From NCBI GenBank assembly GCA_029204225.1, contig CM055108.1:46793486-46857485 (forward strand): DNA of 64,000 nucleotides, read 5' to 3'. Positions 56,281 to 64,000 of the stretch are shown here, piece by piece; the stretch's first letter is position 1; each line of letters begins with the position of its first letter. The translations under genes were made by a program, and so were the position numbers. The DNA comes from Diphasiastrum complanatum. Lineage: Eukaryota > Streptophyta > Lycopodiopsida > Lycopodiales > Lycopodiaceae. Below the pieces are notes generated by a model. It worked only from the letters and a program-made list of their open reading frames with translations, made no database searches and had not been told where the DNA came from.

Positions 56281-58250
56281 TAGAAAGTAGTAGGCAAATT
56301 TCAGATTTAGCTACTCCATTTGGCTAGCTCAATTCGTTGATAGGAAACCACAAAACACTCTGATTCAGTGAAGATTTGTTTGCTGCCAAAACTCACTATC
56401 AGAAAGTTGAATTTCAGATGTTGATGGCTGCTCCTAGGTCACTGGATTCCTGGAATTGATGGCTCAAACTGGAGCAAATTTAGGCCTTTCCAATCATTGG
56501 TCAGCTACCCTCCAATCGCTGAAATTTCAAGCAGATTTTATGAAAGTTTGTTGTGATTTCTCAGCTCCCTCAGTCACTGATTTTCCTCGTCTGCTGGCTT
56601 TTAGGTCAGAATTCCTGACCTTCATAAATCTTTTTCTAGCAATTTATGGTTGCTGTTGAAATTACTATCAGATCAACCGTTGATGGCTGAAAAGATGTCT
56701 CCCTAGCTCACTCACAAATCAACTTTTGGAGGCCCTAAACTTGTGCTGAAAACTTGCCTGATTCCAAAGAAAATTAGTCATTTTTTTGCTACTTCCCCTA
56801 TCACCTACCTTCTCTACGAATTGACCTTTCTTGAAAATGCTTTCAGAAGGTGCCTAACATGTCAGGTGCCTAAACTGGGCATGAGTTGTGCCCGCTACTG
56901 GTGTTCACCTACTCACATGCTGTGGGTTTTGCCTTGTCATTGGTCTTTCCAGGGCATAATAGGGCCACGACTGAAGCCTAACATTGTTCATCTACATTCA
57001 AGATGTGGTTTTTACAATATTACCAAGAACAAGGTAATCAAACAGTCTAACAATAGTAACTTGCTCTTTGTGGTTACCTATAAACAGGGGTAGCAGCTAT
57101 TTGTCTTTGCAAGTGTTATTCAAGTTTCAAGTTCTTTTGACGCTTTTTGTGTCCTTGTATTGTTGATTTTCTGGAGTCAAAGTCATTCTTCAATGTTGCA
57201 TTTATTGGTAACTCAAAGGTTGAACCAAATGCTCTAAAGTTTGATGGAAAAACTTAACCTATCTATGAAACCAAGTCCAGTTACGTTTCTAGTATATCTT
57301 TATGCTTATGACCTTCATCTACTCTTGAGTGGAAATGATGTGAGAGGGATATCTTACTTACGACTTGTTCCGTCCATGTGGTCCTTGAAAATGTGGGTGG
57401 ACTCATAAAAGTTAAGGATTGCACCTCCATTTTGTTATGTTCATGTAATATGAGATGTTGAACATAGCTTTTTTGATGCTTAGAAAAAAATCTGATTGAG
57501 CATATATTTGTGTCTATGATTGAGGATATATCTTTCACTGACTCACCAAATTGGTATGAATTTAGATAAAGACCAAATATAACTTTTTTAATTGTCCTTG
57601 TAATCTTATTGTTTGGAGTTTTATTTGTTTTTGCTCCAAACAATCCAAACTAGAACAACAATTGTATGAACATGCTGGGTTCATGTAGTTTTGGAATTGC
57701 AATTTATATGACCAATTGACAAAATTTTCTGGTAATAAATCATAGCATGAAATGCCTATGTTTTTTCCGTTCTCTAATCTACAAATGCTATCTTATCAAT
57801 AATGCATTTTAGCTTCAATAAAATCAATTGTTGAATTATTTCTAACATCTTGAATATTGTACTAAAACCATGGATTGTTCCACAAAGTGTAAGTTCAAAT
57901 TCTCTGATTTATGTGGTACATCATTAAAAGTTATGTTAAAGATTGAACAAATATAAAACTTAGTTATATTAAAGATCGAACAGATATATAACTAAGTTCA
58001 GGTGGATGGCTCTGAAATCAATGTTTTTTTGAATTGTGTGATGCCAGTTGTTAAAAGTGTAATGTTTGGTCTTATTTTTTTTTTGTCTCCAAAGCCTATT
58101 CAAGAAGCGAATCATGATGCCTTCAAGACTAGATATCAAGGTGCATCCAGCGTTTGTTTTTCTGTAGCTTTTTCTGAGATAGTCAGTTATTTGGCCTCTT
58201 GTTTCATTTGTATACTACCATAATGAAACTACCATTGGTTGGTGGTGAAG
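56281..58250. other. Unassigned sequence
   Basis: No gene, LTR or primer-binding site is recognised. The ORFs at 56743-57093 (+) and 57281-57643 (-) are unconvincing. Confidence 0.45.
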
Positions 58251-58470
58251 CCCACCCTTATGGATAGGGAAAATGGGGAGGACCTTGCCCCTTCCTTTAT
58301 TCCTTTTATTTTTTCTGTGGGAGAAGTTCTATTATGGCTTTGTTGGGAGGCTTGCGTAGTTCCTTACGCTATCTTGCTTTTCTTTTTATGAATTAGATTG
58401 AAATTAAAAATACATTCATGTACTTTGTAGCAGCTTCGACCAACGTAGAGTTCATAATAATTGCAAGAAG

Positions 58471-58542
58471 GTGGAGCAAAAGGATTCGAACCTTTGCATG
58501 TCGGTATTAAAAAAGGATGCCTTACCACTTGGCTATACTCCA
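58471..58542 (-). tRNA. Mitochondrial-type tRNA-Gln pseudogene
   Basis: On the minus strand TGGAGTATAGCCAAGTGG begins a tRNA-like fold. The acceptor stem pairs over 7 bases with one G-T pair, and the D arm GCC/GGC, T arm AAAGG/CCTTT and GGTTCGAATCC loop are intact. The overall form recalls plant mitochondrial trnQ(UUG). The anticodon stem has two mismatches, and the loop TTTTAAT gives UUA where UUG is expected. It is therefore a nuclear pseudogene of organellar origin. Flanking 58250-58470 and 58543-58700 may be part of the same organellar insertion. Confidence 0.7.
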
Positions 58543-58721
58543 TGGGTGATAACAATGAGCGGAAATGAGAGAAGGGGCCATCTCCCTCTGCTACTCCTCT
58601 CGGAGAAACTTCAGGAACGTTACCGCTCATTGGCTCCCAACCCCCTTCTAGTCGAATATCTCTATTGTTTGGCTTTACCGTGCTACTTGCTTGACAAGGG
58701 TGACTTCCCTCCAAGCAAGCC

Positions 58722-59712
58722 GCCCGACATACATCAAACCTAACCAACTCGAAGCTTCGTTACAAACAAGTAACATCCATTCCAAGCAAGCGGTCTGACT
58801 TACATCAGACTTAACCAACTGAAAGCTTTGTCACGAGCGCTGGAAGCCAACCTGGTGCCACGCCAGACTGGACAGCCATAAACAGGTAACTTCCACCCAA
58901 GCAAGCCATCCAACTCAGCCGACAGGTTAGAGCCCATTCCCCAAGAGCTTAACCCATTCACATTCATGAAAGGAACACTCAGAACTACAAGCCGAGACAG
59001 ATATGGAGACAACTAGTTCCTGGACCAAATGGTCCCAACAGCATACCGTTGGCGCCACGGACCGAATGGTCTCGACGGCATACCACTGGCATCCCGGGAT
59101 ACGACCCTCAGCTATGTCCCAACTTAAAAATTTTGAAGCGGCCTTACAATTGGCGCTTTTACCGAACACTGAAACCCAGAAGGTAATCAGAGTCAGTTTG
59201 AGAAAAATCCCACTTTATTGATAAATCTGAGAAGGTTACATTTCAAGTGTGTGACCGACCCTAGTCCCCGGGGAGCTGGCATGCCAAGGCGAGTGCCAGG
59301 ACAACATTCCAGCAAAGGAGGTTGAGACCCGCACTCCCCTATAGTATTGGTGGGATTCGGCACCCCCCCCCTCTCATACCAAGTACTCTACCCAGGCTGG
59401 TAAAGCACGTTTTTGTCTCTCTAGGATTTTCTCTCTCTAGAAAGTCATTTTCTCTCTCTAGAATTTATTGATCCCCAGGCTTACTTTAATCATGCCTAGA
59501 TCGTGTGAGGTGATTGCACATCGATCTGAGCTCTTTGGACTTCACTAAAACCGATCAAAAATTTTCAGCCATAGGAACTTGGCGCCGGCTAAATTCTGGT
59601 CACAGTGGAGCCGATGTCGTTGGTGGCGGGAGAAGCAGAGGCGCTGCTGGCGCCGGGGACAATGCTGGCACCAATGGCGCCGGAAGTAGGGCTTGTAAAG
59701 GTAGCTTTACAA
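58722..59712 (-). repeat. Element F 3' LTR (truncated)
   Basis: Matches 62640-63623 from GCCCGACATACATCAAAC to AGCTTTACAACA. About the first 200 bases of the full LTR are missing on the outer side. Rich in GGCGCC palindromes and TTTTCTCTCTCTAG repeats. Confidence 0.85.
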
Positions 59713-59735
59713 CATCGACCCCACCTTTATAAAAT
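59713..59735 (-). promoter_or_regulatory. Polypurine tract of element F
   Basis: On the minus strand this reads AAAGGTGGGGTCGA directly before the TGTTGTAAAG LTR start. Confidence 0.65.
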
Positions 59736-62424
59736 CTGATGTCCTCATCAGATGTCAGATTAAAGTAAAGGTGTCTCCCAATTAAAATAACTATACATTT
59801 AAGCTACTTGGCACAGTACTCAATTTACTGGCCACTTTTTATTAACATTGAAGCTGGCACACCACAAGTCGGAGGCTCAGCTCTTTGTACTGAAAAATTA
59901 CATAACTTGAAAATATCTCTTTGTCTGGGAAAAGCGTAGATTTTATATCGCTTACGTAAAACCCAATAACCTTATTAACTGGTGACAGAGGCCTTTCCGT
60001 GAAATGTTCACCCCTGTCGCTTCTGACATTTGACTTTGGAACTCCTTTGAGCTCCTGATTTGTCCTTGATGCACTTTGTGTTGAGCTCCCTGAGCTCCAG
60101 ATTTGATCAGTTCCGGACAGGTATCAAGGCTCCCTGAGCCAAAGGATTTATCGTTTAATTGCCCACTTTATGGTCCACTCCGTGCCTTGTTGCTTTTGCT
60201 CCTTGATTTCTCTCCTTGTCCCAGCCTGATCTTGATACTTTTCATTTTTGGCTCTTTGAGGTAGGCAAAGATTGAGTACTCTACACGTCTCACTTAGCTT
60301 GAAGTAGTTGTCTTTGAATTCAATCCAAATGTAACCATTGACCTCGTGGAGAGCCAAGGGGTCGCACCAGTTTGATTCGCATACGAACTATCTCTTCGGT
60401 TCGTTTGAAGCGCCATGTCCGCTTGACTTTCACAATTCCATCACTGGTCAGTTGCCTCACAGTCAAAACAAGAAGTGTACATCTAGCTTGGCTTCAAGTA
60501 GCTCTCTTTGAATCAATCACATGCACCCAGAGTTTGCACTAGCCCGACCTCAATTCGAACTGTCCCTTAGCGTCTGTTCGAAGTACCAAGTCTCTTGTGC
60601 AATGCTCAACTCTCACAGTTCCTTGATTGATCAGCTGTCTTACACGTAACACAAGTCAGCGTACTCATTATGTCTCCTCATCATTGCTGGTCTAGAGAAA
60701 GCCTATAACAAGCTTTCCTTTCCACAACAAAAACTTGTCAACTTATTAGCTCCAAAGTTCGCCAGTCTCCTCGTGTGAGTATGGCTAGGTCCCCTTGAAT
60801 TTGCCCCCGTTTTGATCAACTTTCATTCAAAATTTGCCCTGAGAGAGAGGTTGTGTGATAGTTCCCCTCCACTTATAAAAACAGTTGATCGGACTTAGAG
60901 TAGAGTTCTCAGACAAAAAGCCTTTGCAACACTTTGCTTCCCATCTGCTAGGATTATGGCTCGATCCAACTTGTTGCCAATCTCTGAAGAGGATCCTAGT
61001 CTTTTCCCCTTTGAGGAAAAACCCAACTGATACTGGATATCACCCATGCTCAGTGAGTTTCAGTTCCGAAGGTAGCCATCCCAAATGAAGACCAACTGCT
61101 CCATAGAAGATCTCCCTTGACATTGCTCTTTCCAACTTTTGACTTCCTGCTTGCGTCTAGTGGGCGTCGTCGCAAATGAAACTAACCCAAGAAATAGGCT
61201 AGCCATCCATCCTTTGCAAACATCTAGTCATTTTGTTGTCGTTCACGTGCGAGGTGTGTGTGATAGTTCCCCTCTTGCTTATAATATCAGCTGAGCGGAC
61301 TTAGAGTAGAGTTCTTCGGACCAAAAGCCTTTCCAACACTTTGCTTCCCATCTGCTAGGATTATGGCTTGATCCAACTTGTTGCCAAGCTCTGTAGAGGA
61401 TCCTAGTCTTTCCCCTTTGAGGAAAAACCCAACTGACATTGGATATCACCCATGCTCAGTGAGTTTCAGTTCCGAAGGTGGCCGTCCCAAATGAAAACCA
61501 ACTGCTCCATAGAAGATCTCCCCTGAAATTGCCCTTTCCAATTTTTGACTTCTTGCTTGCGTCTGGTGGGCGTTGTCGCAAATGAAACTAACCCAAGTAA
61601 CAGGCTAGCCATCCTTTGCAAACATTGAGTCATTTTGTTGTCGTTCACGTGCGAGTACTTGAACTGCAAATCCGCCCCACAGATTCTGTAGTCCTCTTTG
61701 TTTGATGGTGTCAGCCTTCAAAAGAAAGGTTCCTTCTCGAGCCATCAGCTCCTTGTATCACAAGCAATCATGCAAACCAGACAAAGCACGAATACTAAGA
61801 CTCACCACGAATACATACAAGCAAGACACTCAGGCAGGTTTACTAACAGGTAACAACGACAAGGTCCCCCTTTGAGATAGTCTTGCCAAAGGACCTTTGT
61901 CTGGCGCCCATACAGATCGATCACAGAATCAGCCCACAGAGGACATCCCTCCATCTATCCGTGCTTTCACCACTAAGCAACACATTGCCTCAGTCACGCC
62001 CCACCACTTTTTGGTCGATAGCCCTTATAGCTAAACGATCAGCAGCAATCCCGCACCGGCAGCTAACCACTCGTGCTTTACACCCGAATTCGAGTAGCAT
62101 CTCAAAATCAATGGTTAACCCGTACAGTTCGAATATGTCGTCCCGCACCCCACAAGGCATAGACCGTGCTTACACCAACCTAATGGCAGCACACTGCCTC
62201 ATCTGTTCTACGTGCAGACAGCACCAGGCCCGAACCGTGAGAACTGACCGTGCTTACACCTCAAGGGCAGCACCTTGACTCATCAAGTCCCCCGTTCTGC
62301 TGACCACCCCGATCGTGGACGCACCCGTGCTTACACTGTGGGCAGCACCTTGCACAATAGTTGTTTTGATGAACCCCAAACAGTCGCCATTCTCGTGAGA
62401 TCCGCATAGCTGACCCGCCAGTCA
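59736..62424 (-). other. Element F internal region (non-coding)
   Basis: Short ORFs only. A diverged tandem duplication of about 400 bases spans 60850-61250 and 61255-61655; both copies have GTGTGATAGTTCCCCTC, GGACTTAGAGTAGAGTTCT and TTGTTGTCGTTCACGTGCGAG. CGTGCTTACAC recurs at 62166, 62247 and 62327, each followed by a GGCAGCAC phrase. Confidence 0.75.
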
Positions 62425-62436
62425 GCTCTAATACCA
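62425..62436 (-). promoter_or_regulatory. Primer-binding site of element F
   Basis: On the minus strand this reads TGGTATTAGAGC two bases from the 5' LTR. It is one mismatch from the initiator-Met consensus and the same variant as in copia C. Confidence 0.72.
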
Positions 62437-62438
62437 CA

Positions 62439-63623
62439 TGTAACGCAGGCATCCCAAAGGGAGCCAGGAATCACGATTTAGCTACCCAGCCTTCAACTCT
62501 TGCCATCCAAACCCACTTGACATACAAGCAGCTAACTCGCCAACAACGATCAGACTTAACCAACTTGAAGTTCCGAAAATCAACATTGAGATCCAACCTG
62601 GCGCCATGCTAGATCGGGGGTTTCGATGTGGATGACTCGCCCGACATACATCAAACTTAACCAACTCAAAGCTTCGTTACAAACGAGTAACATCCATTCC
62701 AAGCAAGCGGGCTGACTTACATCAGACTTAACCAACTGAAAGCTTGGTCACGAGCGCTGGAAGCCAACCTGGCGCCACGCCAGACTGGACAGCCATAAAC
62801 AGGTATCTTCTACCCAAGCAAGCCATCCAACTCAGCCGACAGGTTAGAGTTCATTCCCCAAGAGCTTAACCCATTCACGTTCATGCAAGGAACACTCAGA
62901 ACCACAAGCCGCGACAAATATGGAGACAACCAGTTCCTGGACCAAATGGTCTCGACAGCATACCGCTGGCACCGTGGACCGAATAGTCCCGACGGCATAC
63001 TGCTGGCGTCCCGAGATATGACCTTCAGCTATGTGCCAACCTAAAAATTTTGAAGCGGCCTTACAACTGGCGCTTTTACCGCACACCGAAACCCAGAAGG
63101 TAATCGGAGTCAATTTGAGAAAAATCCCACTTTATTGATAAATCTGAGAAGGTTACATTTCAAGTGTGTGACCGACCCTAGTCTCCGGGGAGCTGGCATG
63201 CCAAGGCGAGTGCCAGGACTACATTCCAGCAAGGGAGGCTGAGACTTGGTTGGAGCTCGCCCTGAGTCGCAACCCGCACTCCCCTATAGTATTGGTGGGA
63301 TTCGGCACCCCCCCCCCCCCCACCCCCCCATACCAAGTACTCTACCTAGGCTGGTAAACCACGATTTTCTCTCTCTAGGATTTTCTCTCTCTAGAATTTA
63401 TTGATCCCCAGGCTTCCTTTAATCATGCCTAGATCTTGTGAGGTGATTGCACATCGATCTGAGCTCTCTGGACTTTGCTAGGACCGATCGAAGACTTTTC
63501 AGCCATAGGAACTTGGCATCGGCTGGATTCTGGTCACAGTGGCGCCGGGAGAGGCGCCGACGCCATTGGCACCGGGGACAATATTGGCCCCGGAAGTAGA
63601 GCTTGTAAAGGTAGCTTTACAAC
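62439..63623 (-). repeat. Element F 5' LTR
   Basis: 1185 bases from TGTAACGCAGGCATCC to GCTTTACAACA, with a long C-run near 63307-63327 that is shorter in the other LTR. Confidence 0.85.
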
Positions 63624-64000
63624 AACCACTCTTTAAGTGCTAAAAAATCACTAAAAAGTGAAGATCCAGCAAATCCTTCCAGTAAGAACTCTCGCAGACC
63701 CTCTCAATCGATTCAGAATGTCAAATTACATCAGTGATGAAGCCTACGAGAGTTAGTATGAAGATTTGGTGAAGATCAAGCACAAAAAGCGATTTTGAAC
63801 CCTCGCAGACAATGAAATTTTTACTTCTTGCAAGAGTTAACTCTCGCAGAGAATTCTATAGTGAGATCTGACCCAGATCTAGCTACTGTGAAGCTTGCGA
63901 GAGTTACTTCCCAGAGATCTGAAAGATATCAAGTTTTTTACCTGCAAAAATAGCTAAATAACCCTCGCACAGCCAAACCTCGCACAAGATAACCCTCGCA
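63624..64000. other. Unassigned end of window with recurring CTCGCA motif
   Basis: CTCGCA occurs about eight times on the plus strand (63691 to 63995), with TGCGAG on the other strand near 63896. No gene is seen. It may belong to a repeat that continues beyond the window. Confidence 0.5.

Larger units (their letters stand above)
58722..63623 (-). mobile_element. Large non-coding LTR retrotransposon F
   Basis: The right LTR (62439-63623, TG...CA) and a truncated left LTR (58722-59712) enclose about 2.7 kb with no retroviral-type coding sequence. A primer-binding site (TGGTATTAGAGC on the minus strand) lies at 62425-62436 and a purine tract (AAAGGTGGGG) at 59713-59735. It fits the LARD class: long LTRs, no proteins, mobilised by another element. 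It is much richer in GC than its neighbours. Confidence 0.82.

Noticed and set aside
59341-59395. C-runs in element F LTRs as a regulatory quadruplex
   Set aside because: The runs are single homopolymers of different length in the two LTRs, not the four spaced tracts a quadruplex needs; slippage is enough.

Overview
This window is plant nuclear DNA from a repeat-rich genome. It is AT-rich and carries Ty1/copia and Ty3/gypsy LTR retrotransposons nested in one another. Most primer-binding sites match plant initiator-Met tRNA. A plant-mitochondrial-type tRNA-Gln pseudogene is present. I see no bacterial, phage or CRISPR features. A large-genome plant such as a gymnosperm or fern is a guess; the species cannot be named from this sequence.

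Layout. Positions 1-2879 and 53053-56065 are the arms of a large inverted duplication. Each arm carries gypsy integrase debris at its outer end and the same 84-codon ORF, which resembles part of the SMEK/PP4R3 family. Copia element A (2881-15191, minus strand) starts where the left arm stops. It contains a young copia element B (4867-10974, minus strand), which has a perfect 5-bp target duplication and almost identical LTRs. Positions 15192-17802 are mostly unassigned, with one gag scrap.

Positions 17803-43630 are a scrambled, partly inverted and duplicated block. It is built from one degenerate copia family (C, in three copies, with an older relative C' in the opposite orientation), a non-autonomous copia element D (one truncated copy, one complete), and two gypsy fragments (H and G). 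Several junctions and inactivating mutations are shared between copies. The block therefore grew by segmental duplication, not by fresh retrotransposition. Gypsy G has a long degenerate extra ORF between its integrase and its polypurine tract.

Element E (43631-48494, minus strand) is non-autonomous. It is followed by a second copy of its own 3' end, so two elements share one LTR. D and E, though different families, carry a homologous non-canonical coding segment just before the 3' LTR. Positions 48926-50634 may be the 5' end of a real spliced gene. The rest up to 53052 is AT-rich with diverged repeats.

Beyond the right arm there is a gene-poor stretch, then the tRNA-Gln pseudogene at 58471-58542, then a large non-coding LTR element F (58722-63623, minus strand), and finally 380 bases with a recurring short motif. 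Apart from the possible gene at 49332 and the SMEK-like ORFs, essentially all coding sequence here belongs to transposons and most of it is broken.
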